Below are positions 25,456 to 33,833 of a DNA stretch of 64,000 nt, in pieces. The translations under genes and the position numbers were made by a program. The notes below the pieces were generated by a model. The model was not told where the DNA came from and did no database searches. It saw only the letters and a program-made list of their open reading frames with translations. This DNA comes from JBDHAC01 sp039588215 (GTDB taxonomy: Bacteria; Gemmatimonadota; Gemmatimonadetes; Palauibacterales; Palauibacteraceae). The stretch covers positions 1 to 64,000 of the forward strand of contig JBDHAD010000042.1 of assembly GCA_039588215.1 (NCBI GenBank). The letters run 5' to 3'. The number at the start of each line of letters is the position of its first letter. Within the stretch, counting starts at the first letter, position 1.

Positions 25456-25489
25456 TGTCTCACGCAGCAAGTCGTGTCTCACGCAGCAA
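25452..25489 (+). repeat. exact 19-bp tandem duplication
   Basis: The unit GTCGTGTCTCACGCAGCAA occurs twice head to tail with no mismatch. The first copy begins inside the 3' strand of the structured RNA stem. Non-coding context. Replication slippage or an assembly artefact are both possible. Confidence 0.85.
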
Positions 25490-25689
25490 TCAGATTCATG
25501 CGCCGGACGGGCGTGAGTGATCGCTGCCACTCCACGCAGACAGGGACAGCGGGAACGCGCACGAAATAACGCCCTGTGAAAGCTTGGTCAGCGGATTCGG
25601 CACTCGGCCAGCCCAAGCAGCGGATTCAATAGGGGCCAAGATGCTGTGCCGAAACGAATTACAGTGCCCAGCACGTGCGGGGGGTCGAC

Positions 25690-25703
25690 GGGCCGATTGT
25701 TGC
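25690..25703 (+). promoter_or_regulatory. weak sigma54-like promoter before the first minor-pilin operon
   Basis: GG-GCCG-ATTG-TTGC keeps the -24 GG, the -12 TTGC and the spacing, but lacks the CACG middle. It lies 71 bp before the fimT start. Two copies of CAGCGGATTC at 25589 and 25618 lie 60-100 bp upstream, where a sigma54 activator would bind. Confidence 0.35.
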
Positions 25704-25773
25704 GGTCTGAAGAGCGAGCGGTGGGCGTCCGGGTCGCTTTACTAGCGATCCGCCGACGAAGGGTACCTGAGCG

Positions 25774-26372
25774 ATGACGAATCCAGGTGCGTCCTCTCTG
25801 AACAGAGTATTCGAGTCCATGGGCAGCCGTCTCGGCTATCCCTGGCTACGCCATGCAGCGCGTGCCGACAACGGCTTCACGCTAGTGGAACTGTTGATCG
25901 TTCTCACCCTCGCCGCGCTCGGCGCCGGTCTGGGGATCCAGTCGTTCCGCAACTACCGGGAGGGACAGCGCGCGAGAGCGGCGGCGGCCGAAGTGGTCTC
26001 CGTGCTGACGTTAGCGAAGGGGCGCGCGGCCGCCGCGAATCGCCCGGCGGTGGTGGATTTCGCACCGGGCGGGCTCTCGCCGAGCGAAGGGTTCTTCCTC
26101 GTCTATCTGGACACGAACATGGACGGGGCCATGTGCCGAAGGGCATCGGCTTTCGGCAGCCGAGCGACGCCTCGCTGGGCCCGCTCGGTATGTCCGTAGT
26201 ACCGGATGGCGTGACGTTCACGAACAACGCGGTGACGATCCTACCCGACGGTACCGCGGTCGAGTCGGGGCACGTAACGCTCGAGGATGCGGTCGCCCGC
26301 CAGCACGCCATCACGCTGACAGCCGGCGGTGCGGTGCGCAGATACCGATTCGATGGGAGCAGCTGGCGATGA
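25774..26372 (+). pseudogene. FimT/GspH-like minor prepilin, split by a frameshift
   Basis: Frame 1 (25774-26199) starts with a prepilin leader and N-terminal helix: ADNG|FTLVELLIVLTLAALGA (Glu at +5), then the GspH-like region with AAEVVSVLTLAKGRAAAANR. Near 26123-26131 the homology passes to another frame, which continues VPKGIGFRQPSDASLG to the stop at 26372 (DGSSWR). Adding one G to the run GACGGGGCC would restore one ~199-residue protein. So this is either a real single-base loss or a homopolymer error. Minor pilins of this kind prime pilus assembly. The stop overlaps the next gene (ATGA), as expected for an intact operon member, which favours sequencing error. Confidence 0.75.
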
Positions 26373-26773
26373 GCACTGCCACGAGGCCGGCTACCGGAGT
26401 CAGGACGCCCAACGGGTTCACCCTTATCGAGCTCGCGGTGACCATCGTTCTCCTCTCCGTCGTGCTGATGGCCGGCGGGGGTCTGCTCATGGCCCTCTCC
26501 GCCGGTGGGCAGCACAGCCGGAACCGCACCACGGCCACGTTCCACGCCCAGCGTCACATCGAGCGCTTGTACGAGCTTGACTATGCCAACCTGGCGAGCG
26601 GGCAGTCCGACACCACGCTAGCCAACGGGTCCGGCATCCGGACGGCGTGGACGGTCAGCCAGCTCGTGCCGGGGCGGCTGGCGCAGGTGGACGTCACGGT
26701 CCGACGGATCCCGGGCGGCCCCGGTGGAGCGGAGCAGGCCATGCGTCTCTTCATCGCGAACCGGAATCCGTAG
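26369..26773 (+). CDS. minor type IV prepilin (PilV/GspI-like)
   Basis: 134 residues. Prepilin signature PNG|FTLIELAVTIVLLSVVLMAGG, with cleavage after Gly and Glu at +5. The short C-terminal domain contains paired strand-like stretches (GIRTAWTVSQLV, AQVDVTVRRIP). ATG 26369 overlaps the fimT stop by ATGA. It is the second gene of the first minor-pilin operon and probably part of the tip or priming complex cleaved by PilD (not in this window). Confidence 0.8.
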   Translation: MSTATRPATGVRTPNGFTLIELAVTIVLLSVVLMAGGGLLMALSAGGQHSRNRTTATFHAQRHIERLYELDYANLASGQSDTTLANGSGIRTAWTVSQLVPGRLAQVDVTVRRIPGGPGGAEQAMRLFIANRNP

Positions 26774-26781
26774 GCGAGACG

Positions 26782-27651
26782 ATGGATGACAGACGGTACC
26801 GGATCGCCGGTTTCACGCTGATCGAAATGCTGATCGCCATCTTCGTGTTCGGGCTGATCACGATCGTGGCGACGCGCTTCATGGTGAGACAGACATCGGC
26901 GGTGAATCGAACCACCGAGGTGGCGAATGCCCAGCAGAACGTCAGGGCCGCCCTGAGTCGGCTCTCGTCCGATATGAGGGTCGTGGGACAGGGCCTGAAC
27001 TTCTACGACATCCAGGTGCCCGACATGATCGTCCCGAATGACGGGTCTTCCCCCGTCGGGACGTTCCGGGATGACCAGATCTCGCTGATATCCATCCCCG
27101 ACCCGACGGTGGCCTCCGCACGATTCCAGCTCAATGGGGGGTTTCCGAACAACGGGGATGTGGGGAGCACGTCGGTGCGCGCTGCGGGGTCCTCGGACCT
27201 CAGCGGTCTGGGTCCTGGTGAGCGCATCATCCTGTTCGATGGGAACACCGGGAACAGCCAGGTCGTGACGCTCACGGGAATCTCGGGCAAAGACCTCAGC
27301 TTCGCGTCTGATCCGCTCATCTACCCGTTCCCGCCCGTTTCCACGACCGTACTCAAGCTAAACGAGGTGCGGTACCGGGTGAGCACCTCGAGCGGGATCC
27401 CGTTCCTCGAACGCAAGGTCAACCAGGGAGCTTGGGTCCGCTTCATCGAAGGCATTTCACGAATCCAGTTCATCTACTACGACGACATGGGGAACACCCT
27501 GTCGCCAACTACACAGGCTCAACGGCGATCGATCCGCCGCGTGGACGTCGAGGTGGAAGGCATCCAACTCCGGCTCACGACGGGTGGTGACCGACGGGCG
27601 CACATCACGCTTTCCTCCAGCGTGGTGCCAAGGAACATGCTGACACCATGA
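26782..27651 (+). CDS. minor type IV prepilin (PilW-like)
   Basis: 289 residues from ATG 26782; the frame is open further upstream but lies inside the previous gene. Leader RIAG|FTLIEMLIAIFVFGLITIVATRFM. The PilW-type region NAQQNVRAALSRLSSDMRV follows, then a long beta-rich C-terminus with dinucleotide-free GERIILFDGN and NEVRYRVSTSSG. It is 8 bp after the previous stop. A second PilW-like gene occurs at 39349-40170 with the same NAQQNLRAAMDLMATELRM pattern, so the two operons are probably paralogous. Confidence 0.85.
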   Translation: MDDRRYRIAGFTLIEMLIAIFVFGLITIVATRFMVRQTSAVNRTTEVANAQQNVRAALSRLSSDMRVVGQGLNFYDIQVPDMIVPNDGSSPVGTFRDDQISLISIPDPTVASARFQLNGGFPNNGDVGSTSVRAAGSSDLSGLGPGERIILFDGNTGNSQVVTLTGISGKDLSFASDPLIYPFPPVSTTVLKLNEVRYRVSTSSGIPFLERKVNQGAWVRFIEGISRIQFIYYDDMGNTLSPTTQAQRRSIRRVDVEVEGIQLRLTTGGDRRAHITLSSSVVPRNMLTP

Positions 27652-27752
27652 GCATCAACGCGGCTGGCACGAAGCGACGCTCGGGGGCGGACGGACGGAG
27701 ATCGCGAGTCGCGCGAGCGAGCCTCAGGGTACGGAGACCGAGGGAATCATGA
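27648..27752 (+). CDS. 34-codon Arg-rich ORF bridging two pilin genes
   Basis: Starts at ATG 27648 inside the stop of the PilW-like gene (ATGA) and stops at TGA 27750-27752, overlapping the ATG of the next gene (again ATGA). It fills the 97-bp gap exactly. The peptide has 11 Arg in 34 residues, no hydrophobic segment and no known motif. It may be a translational relay that keeps ribosomes moving between the neighbours, with the peptide itself unimportant. Chance cannot be excluded. Confidence 0.35.
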   Translation: MSINAAGTKRRSGADGRRSRVARASLRVRRPRES

Positions 27753-29524
27753 CACGGCAGGGACGAGAATGGACGGAGGTGTCGACGCGTCTGCGTTCGA
27801 CCCTGACAGATCAAGCGGGTGGGGCGATCATCCTCATGCTATTGGTCTCCGTGGTCGTACTGGGCGCCGGTGCTCTGGCGCTGACCGTCTCTCGGGGCGA
27901 GATGCGGGTGAGCAGCAACCACCTCAGAGGCCTGTCGGCAAAATACCACGCGGAGTCCGGCTTGCACCGATTGGTCGGGATGCAGAACGATCTTACGGCG
28001 TCGCCCCGATACCTCTTCAACGCGTCCAACTACTCGCACCGAGCCTCGAGCCCGAGTGACACATCACTCTTGATCCCACACGGCGCCGATGCACCGCTCA
28101 CCGCGGGGACGCGATCGGTCGGCAGCACGGCTCAACGCGTGATCGGCAAGGACCCACTGATCGACCCGCCGCCTTACAGGCTGTGGTCGACGACGACGTT
28201 GTCCGATGGGAGCTCGGCGACCTTCGAGGCGCTCGTCGACGTGCTCAGCCTGCTCGACTACGCCGTGTTCTCTGACGACGACATCCGCGTTGCTCCCAAC
28301 GTCACGATTACAGGGCGTGTGTATAGCGGAGACGACATCACTCTAACGGGGCCGACGTCGACCTTCCTCTCGCGCGTGGAATATGCGGACCAGCTGGAAA
28401 ACCCGAGCAATGGGGTGTTTCAGCAGGGACACAGCCAGATACCGCCGCTCCAGTCCATCTCTGCGTTGGTGAACCTCAACTTCTTCGAGAGCGCCAGCAA
28501 GAACACCGGCGTGTGCTCGGCGGGACGGGGGCTTTACGTCGGCTTCGACGGCCCCGGAACGGTCGACAACCAGACAACCAACCTGTTCCGCGCGCATCGG
28601 AACGGGGCCCCGGCCACACAAGACGCGAGCGGCTCACAGGCGGGCTGCCGAGCCAATGCTTCCTGCTACCTGATCGACATGACCCAGTTTGATTTCAGCG
28701 CATCGCCGATCACGTACGGCGGGACCCCCGTTCTCGGATTCGACGGAACCGCGCTCACGAACTTCAACGGGATCATCTTCGCGGATGACGAGCTCCACGT
28801 GTTCGGACACCTGGGTGGCCGCTTTCCGGAAGACGCGACCGTAACCGATACCATGTCGTACATGACGCCCCCGTTCGTGGCTGCGAACCTCTACTCGAAC
28901 CACACGCTGGATGTGGGTGAAGACGGGACGAACGGAGGCGCATTGGACGGGCTGCTGGACCCCGACAGCCTGGGCGTGAGCCTCGGGCTCTACAGCGATG
29001 AGACGATCTGGATCGACCACAACATCTGGGCTGGGGCGGATTCGCTGGGGCTCCCCGTCCGCATGGCGCTCGTCTCGGGAGACAGCGTTCGCATCGATCA
29101 TTACTCGCCGCGCGCGATCATGGCGCAGACGGCTGTCCTCGCGGTAAACGGGACCTGGAGGCCCGGTGGAACCACGGGCACGCACAAGCCGAACGACTGG
29201 GCCGCCAACGCAGGTGATGCGGGCCCGGGCACGTACCGGTTCGATCTGAACCAGAACGGAGTCTTGGAGGCGAACAACGGGGCGGCGGTGTTCGGCGATC
29301 GGAACGAACGGGCGATGCGCGATGCCTGGACGCTCTACAACCAGGGGAACCTCGTCGTGGCGCAGCGACCGTCCTCGAGTCCGTGGACCAGCGTCTCCCC
29401 GGCCCACCCGCGCTTCTACCGGTATGACACGCAGCTCGTACTCTCTGAGATCCCGTGCTACCCGACGCTGCCCGATTACGGGATCGTGCCGGGATCGTTC
29501 AGGGAAGTGTTGAGCGCACCCTGA
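27749..29524 (+). CDS. PilX-like pilus assembly protein with large exported domain
   Basis: 591 residues. The N-terminus TDQAGGAIILMLLVSVVVLGAGALAL resembles PilX_N: a hydrophobic pilin-like helix after a Gly, but without the usual Glu at +5, and AKYHAESGLHRLVGMQND matches the following family stretch. Positions ~160-230 (SDDDIRVAPNVTITGRVYSG) look like the beta-helical DUF4900/bactofilin-like fold. The rest is a large low-Cys secreted domain with Asp/Asn-rich turns. PilX/PilY-type partners sit at the pilus tip. The function of the large domain is not known to me. Confidence 0.7.
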   Translation: MTRQGREWTEVSTRLRSTLTDQAGGAIILMLLVSVVVLGAGALALTVSRGEMRVSSNHLRGLSAKYHAESGLHRLVGMQNDLTASPRYLFNASNYSHRASSPSDTSLLIPHGADAPLTAGTRSVGSTAQRVIGKDPLIDPPPYRLWSTTTLSDGSSATFEALVDVLSLLDYAVFSDDDIRVAPNVTITGRVYSGDDITLTGPTSTFLSRVEYADQLENPSNGVFQQGHSQIPPLQSISALVNLNFFESASKNTGVCSAGRGLYVGFDGPGTVDNQTTNLFRAHRNGAPATQDASGSQAGCRANASCYLIDMTQFDFSASPITYGGTPVLGFDGTALTNFNGIIFADDELHVFGHLGGRFPEDATVTDTMSYMTPPFVAANLYSNHTLDVGEDGTNGGALDGLLDPDSLGVSLGLYSDETIWIDHNIWAGADSLGLPVRMALVSGDSVRIDHYSPRAIMAQTAVLAVNGTWRPGGTTGTHKPNDWAANAGDAGPGTYRFDLNQNGVLEANNGAAVFGDRNERAMRDAWTLYNQGNLVVAQRPSSSPWTSVSPAHPRFYRYDTQLVLSEIPCYPTLPDYGIVPGSFREVLSAP

Positions 29525-29538
29525 TCGGAGGTGACGGA

Positions 29539-29802
29539 ATGGTGCGCATCGGCAACACCGGCCAGGCGCTATTGAAGGGTGTGATCATAGCGGTGCTCGT
29601 GAGCCTGTTGGGTCTCGTGGCCCTGGCGGGCCCGTTGACGCGACGGCCCGATCGGGAGAGCGGCGCCGACGTCGTCGAGGAATCCGGGCCGGTCGACGGC
29701 GCGACGACAAAGCAGTTCCCAATTCTGGATGAGCCGAGGCCTCGCGCCCCGGAGTTCCCGCTCCCGACCCCTTCCTCAGCGGACTCTGGCGAGGCTCTTT
29801 GA
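29539..29802 (+). CDS. small single-TM protein, last gene of first minor-pilin operon
   Basis: 87 residues. ATG 29539 has GGAGG in close range (29527-29531). One TM (ALLKGVIIAVLVSLLGLVALAG, residues ~10-31), then a hydrophilic Pro/Glu-rich tail. It begins 15 bp after the PilX-like stop, so operon membership is likely. Similar to no family I can name. It could be a small assembly factor. Confidence 0.55.
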   Translation: MVRIGNTGQALLKGVIIAVLVSLLGLVALAGPLTRRPDRESGADVVEESGPVDGATTKQFPILDEPRPRAPEFPLPTPSSADSGEAL

Positions 29803-29877
29803 CCGCTTCGCCACGGTAGAAGCGAGTCGCGGCCAACCCCGTTGCCACGCGGGAGCGTTAAGGGTTAACTACCGGGC

Positions 29878-30336
29878 GTGACTCGGCCATCGATCCCTCG
29901 ACCACTCGCGCTCGGCGACCTCATCGGTCAGCATCTGAGCGCCGTGCGTGCCCAGTTGGGCCAGGCTACGGTCGAGAAGCGCTTGGCCCATGAGCGTTGG
30001 CTCGTCTACGATCTTCGAGACATGCGTCTCCGCATCCGACTGGCCTTTGAGCGGGGTAGGCAAACTGATTCGGAACGAGTCGCCTCCTGGACGGTCACAT
30101 ATCTTCGAGGCGGACCGAACCCAACAGACGTGGCGGCGTCCCTGGGACTCTCCCTGCCGGATGACTTCGAGCCCGCACCAGGCGATCCGCGCCTCCTGCG
30201 GTGTCCGCTTTCCGATCCGGCGTCCGGGGACCTGCATTCACTCACGGCGCGGGTGCATGAGGGCCGCCTGGTAGAGCTCACGGCGTTCGACGAGCCACCC
30301 GAGTGGCTCGTCGCTCGGGCGGGCGACGGTCCATGA
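29878..30336 (+). CDS. hypothetical protein upstream of pilS
   Basis: 152 residues from GTG 29878, soluble, no signal peptide. The segment LIGQHLSAVRAQLGQATVEKR, followed by WLVYDLRDMRLRIRLAFE, faintly recalls the SmpA/BamE-like fold ('G.....V...LG.P.......W.Y'), but without an export signal this is a weak impression. It overlaps pilS by ATGA (30333-30336), so it is co-expressed with the PilSR system and might modulate it. Confidence 0.55.
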   Translation: MTRPSIPRPLALGDLIGQHLSAVRAQLGQATVEKRLAHERWLVYDLRDMRLRIRLAFERGRQTDSERVASWTVTYLRGGPNPTDVAASLGLSLPDDFEPAPGDPRLLRCPLSDPASGDLHSLTARVHEGRLVELTAFDEPPEWLVARAGDGP

Positions 30337-32150
30337 CCACCCCCCGGGTGGACGATCGGCTCCAAATACAAGACGCGGGTCGCGTCCTGTACTGGATCTA
30401 CGCCGGTCGCATGACCGTCACCCTGGCGGTGTACGGCGCCGCGCTCATAGTAGGAGAGGGGTGGCTGGCGGGAGGTGCGTGGCTGCCCGGGACGAGCGTG
30501 CGAACCATGTCGTTCGCCACCCTCGCTGCGGTCGCGTTGATTACCGCGCTCTCCTACTCCTACAGCCACCTCCGCCGCGCAGGACCGCCCGATCAGGGCT
30601 TCATCCGCACCCAGGCCGTGTTCGACGTCTTCCTGTTGACGGGCATCGTTCACTTGACGGGCGGCAGCGAGAGCGTCTTTCCACCGCTCCTGTATATCGC
30701 TCTCGTGTCCGGCTACGCGCTCATCACTCCGCTCTCCTCCGGTGTGCTGATCGCTCTGGCCACGGGCTTCGCCTACATGCTGGAAATCGCGCTCGCGTAT
30801 CCCGAGCAGCTCGGCATCGCGGTGGTTCTCCAGATCCTGATCTTCACGATCGTGGCGCTGGTGAGCGGCTTGATCGGGGGCAGGTTGCGCGAGATCGAGA
30901 ACCAGCTGTCCGATGTGGAGGGCGAGCTCACCCGCCTACGTGTCGGAACGTCGGACATCCTGAGGGCGATCGACGCTGCAGTCGTCACGCTGGACCCCGA
31001 GGGGCGCGCCGCGTATCTGAACCCGGCCGCGGGCGCCCTGCTCGACCTGGATCTGGAGCGCTGGATCGGCGAGCCGCTCCTCGGGCCTCTCGATCAAAAG
31101 GCCCCGGGGGTGGCAGCCGCGGCCGCCGAAACGCTCGACTCGGGGAAGGCGATTAGAAACAGGGAGGTGGATGTCATCGGCGCGGACGAACGGGCTCTGC
31201 CCTTCTCGGTCAGCACGGCTCTCCTCGAGCAGCCCGGCACCCCCCGCCTGGTCACCGTGGTTCTTCAGGATCTGCAGATGGCCCGCCAGCTCGAGGAGCT
31301 GCACCTTCGTGCCAGCCGGCTGGGTGTCGTCGCGGAGCTTGCGGCCTCGCTCGCGCACGAGATCAAGAACCCTCTGGCGTCGATTCGGAGTGCGGTGGAG
31401 CAGATCGCGGATCCCGCGTCGGGCGCGGCGGACAGGGAGACCCTGGGTCGGCTCGTGGTCCGAGAAGCCGATCGGCTCTCACGGCTGCTCGGGGAGTTTA
31501 ACGACTTCGCACGGGTGGGGGTCGCCGCGCGAAAGCCGATCGCGCTCGAGCGCGTGATCCGGGAGGCCATCGACATGGTGCGCCAGCAGCCGGAGTCGCG
31601 AGACCGGGCGACGTTCGAAGTCGATATCGCACCCGCGCTTGACGACCTGTGGGGAGATCCGGACCTTGTACATCGGACGCTCACGAACGTCATACTGAAC
31701 GCGGTTCAGGTGAGCGACCCGAATCATCCCGTGACGGTGCGAGTGCTTGCCGATTCGCTCAAGCCGGAACGCGTTCCGGTCGACCTGGCCGCCGGAATGC
31801 CGGTTCGTATTCGAGTGATCGACGACGGGCCGGGAATTGCGCCGGAAGACATCGGTCGCATTTTTGATCCATTCTACACGCGGCGTGAAGGGGGAAGTGG
31901 AATGGGACTGGCGATCGCCCACCGCGCCGTGCAGGCTCATGGCGGGGCGTTGCTCGTCAGCTCGGTGCTCGGCCAAGGAGCCACCTTCGCTATCATCTTG
32001 CCGCGACGTGATTGGGATGAACGTGAGGATCTGGAGCGGAAGGGCTGGTCCGAGCTGGTCGCCGACAGCGTGCCTGACGGTGCGCATCCTTCGACGCATG
32101 CGGCCCGGTCGACAGCCACCAGGGAAGAGGTCGCCGATCGCCTCGGTTGA
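30333..32150 (+). CDS. pilS: sensor histidine kinase of the pilus regulon (PilS-like)
   Basis: 605 residues. About six TMs in the first 180 residues, as in PilS (GRMTVTLAVYGAALIVG to VVLQILIFTIVALVSGLIGG). A PAS-like domain follows (~205-300, DILRAIDAAVVTLDPEGRAA). HisKA has the phospho-acceptor in AELAASLAHEIKNPLASIRS. HATPase_c shows N-box NVILNAVQ, G1 IDDGPGIAPEDIGRIFDPF and GGSGMGLAIAHR. It autophosphorylates and passes phosphate to PilR. Start ATG 30333 overlaps the preceding stop. Confidence 0.92.
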   Translation: MTTPRVDDRLQIQDAGRVLYWIYAGRMTVTLAVYGAALIVGEGWLAGGAWLPGTSVRTMSFATLAAVALITALSYSYSHLRRAGPPDQGFIRTQAVFDVFLLTGIVHLTGGSESVFPPLLYIALVSGYALITPLSSGVLIALATGFAYMLEIALAYPEQLGIAVVLQILIFTIVALVSGLIGGRLREIENQLSDVEGELTRLRVGTSDILRAIDAAVVTLDPEGRAAYLNPAAGALLDLDLERWIGEPLLGPLDQKAPGVAAAAAETLDSGKAIRNREVDVIGADERALPFSVSTALLEQPGTPRLVTVVLQDLQMARQLEELHLRASRLGVVAELAASLAHEIKNPLASIRSAVEQIADPASGAADRETLGRLVVREADRLSRLLGEFNDFARVGVAARKPIALERVIREAIDMVRQQPESRDRATFEVDIAPALDDLWGDPDLVHRTLTNVILNAVQVSDPNHPVTVRVLADSLKPERVPVDLAAGMPVRIRVIDDGPGIAPEDIGRIFDPFYTRREGGSGMGLAIAHRAVQAHGGALLVSSVLGQGATFAIILPRRDWDEREDLERKGWSELVADSVPDGAHPSTHAARSTATREEVADRLG

Positions 32151-32191
32151 ACACCGCCGGCGGGGCACCAACGCGAGGAGTCCGAGCAGCC

Positions 32192-33559
32192 ATGAGTGAC
32201 AAGCCCAAAGTTCTGCTCATTGATGACGAGAAGAGCATGATCGAGACCCTCAGCGTGCTGCTCAAGCGTGAGGGATTCGATGTGCTCGCCGCGCTGTCAG
32301 GCTCGGAAGGGATCGAGCGCTTCGCGGAATCGAAGCCGGATCTGGTATTGACCGACGTACGCATGCCGAAGGTGAGCGGCGTGGATGTGCTCGAGGCGAT
32401 TCGCGAGCGCGACCCCACGACCCCCGTCGTGCTGATGACCGCTCAGGCGTCGCTCCAGTCCGCGATCCAGGCCGTGAATCTGGGAGCCACCCACTACGTG
32501 CAGAAGCCGTTCTCGAACGAGGAGCTCGTCGCGATTCTGCGGCGCTCGCTCGACATCGGCCGCGTGGAGCGGGAGAACGTCCAGCTCAAGCGTGAGATCC
32601 GAAAGACCAAGAACAAGGAACTGCTCAAGCCGATCGGCGTGAGCGCGGAGTTCCGCAAGGCGCTGGATCTGGCCGAGTCGGTGGCGAAGAGTGAATCGAC
32701 GATCCTGATCCGCGGCGAGAGCGGGTCCGGGAAGGAGGTCTTCGCTCGTTACATCCACGAGCTCTCCGAGCGCGCGGACCGCCATTTCCTCAGCCTCAAC
32801 TGCGCCGCCCTTCCAGAGGGGTTGCTCGAGTCGGAGCTGTTCGGGCACGTCAAAGGCTCGTTCACCGGGGCCGTGCGCGACAAGGAGGGGCTGTTCGTGG
32901 CCGCCACGGGTGGGAGCTTCTTCCTGGATGAGGTCGGCGAGATGGCGCCCTCGACCCAGGTGAAGCTCCTACGGGTGCTGCAGCAGCGCGAGGTCATCCC
33001 CGTCGGCGCGACCCGGCCTCTCGCCACTGACGTCCGCTTGATCGCTGCCACCAACCGCGACCTCGAGAGGGATATCGAACAAGGCCGCTTCCGCAGCGAC
33101 TTGTACTACCGCCTCAACGTGATCTCGGTCGAGCTTCCGCCTCTGAGGGCTCGTCCGGATGATATCCCGTTGCTGGCGGAGTACTTCCTGAAGCGCGAGG
33201 GGGAGAGGACGAGAGACAAGTTGAAGAAGCTGTCCGACGACGCCATGAAGGTCCTGCAGGAGTACCAATGGCCGGGCAACGTCCGTGAGCTCGAGAATGT
33301 GATCGAGCGGGCAGTCGTGCTGACGAACGGAGGCACGATAAAGGACGATGCGTTGCCGCCGCGCCTGAGGGAACAACCGGCCCAACCGTTGGTGCGAGAA
33401 GCGCCACCGGCCAACCCCACGCTCGAGGTGATCGAGCGCGCCTACATCGAGCATGTGCTTCGGGCCGAGAGTGGGAACAAGAGCCGCGCGGCGGAGGTGT
33501 TGGGGATCGATCCAAGCACGCTCTACCGCAAGATCAAGCGCTATCACCTGGAAGTGTAA
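32192..33559 (+). CDS. pilR: sigma54-dependent response regulator (PilR-like)
   Basis: 455 residues from ATG 32192; GAGGAG lies 11-14 nt upstream. The receiver has acidic pair LLIDDEKS, phospho-Asp in DLVLTDVRMP and Lys in YVQKPF. The AAA+ domain has Walker A RGESGSGKEVFARYI, the sigma54-contact loop FGHVKGSFTGA and Walker B GGSFFLDEVGEM. A Fis-type HTH is at the end (NKSRAAEVLGIDPSTLYRKI). It activates -24/-12 promoters; four candidates lie in this window within 10 kb, two of them directly ahead of major pilin genes. Confidence 0.95.
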   Translation: MSDKPKVLLIDDEKSMIETLSVLLKREGFDVLAALSGSEGIERFAESKPDLVLTDVRMPKVSGVDVLEAIRERDPTTPVVLMTAQASLQSAIQAVNLGATHYVQKPFSNEELVAILRRSLDIGRVERENVQLKREIRKTKNKELLKPIGVSAEFRKALDLAESVAKSESTILIRGESGSGKEVFARYIHELSERADRHFLSLNCAALPEGLLESELFGHVKGSFTGAVRDKEGLFVAATGGSFFLDEVGEMAPSTQVKLLRVLQQREVIPVGATRPLATDVRLIAATNRDLERDIEQGRFRSDLYYRLNVISVELPPLRARPDDIPLLAEYFLKREGERTRDKLKKLSDDAMKVLQEYQWPGNVRELENVIERAVVLTNGGTIKDDALPPRLREQPAQPLVREAPPANPTLEVIERAYIEHVLRAESGNKSRAAEVLGIDPSTLYRKIKRYHLEV

Positions 33560-33726
33560 GACGCCACGACGGGGGAAGCGCGGTATCTCGCAGGACGCCC
33601 GATTCCCATACGCGAAACCGTCATGCATCCTGCAAGTCCAGGTGCCCTTCGACTCGATCTGACTACACCTCGTTACTCTCCGCAACGCGATACCTAGCAA
33701 CGGCTTAGGCGAGAATCTGGGCGTGG

Positions 33727-33740
33727 GGCACGTCCGTTGC
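33727..33740 (+). promoter_or_regulatory. sigma54 (-24/-12) promoter of major pilin A1
   Basis: GGCACG-TCCG-TTGC matches the consensus exactly over the conserved core. Predicted start about 33751-33753, giving an ~82-nt leader before ATG 33834. pilR ends 167 bp upstream, so the regulator sits beside its presumed target. Confidence 0.75.
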
Positions 33741-33833
33741 CCTCCCACCCCTGTGAGGCGGAGTCTACGAACAGCGGCTCCGGAGCTCGGAAAGATCGCC
33801 CCGGGTAACAACCAGAGAGAAGCGAGGAGTACC

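Larger units (their letters stand above)
25164..25773 (+). other. ~600-bp non-coding region between pilC terminator and first minor-pilin operon
   Basis: No convincing gene; the open frames present (up to 156 codons, both strands) have no family resemblance or ribosome site. It contains an AT-richer stretch with TATCAT (25296-25301) that could be a -10 box, a hairpin CTGCGG...CCGCAG (25341-25369), a large structured element (25372-25455), a 19-bp tandem duplication (25452-25489), a hairpin GCGTGAGTG/CACTCcACGC (25511-25537), a direct repeat CAGCGGATTC at 25589 and 25618 (29 bp apart), and a weak sigma54 site at 25690. Confidence 0.5.
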
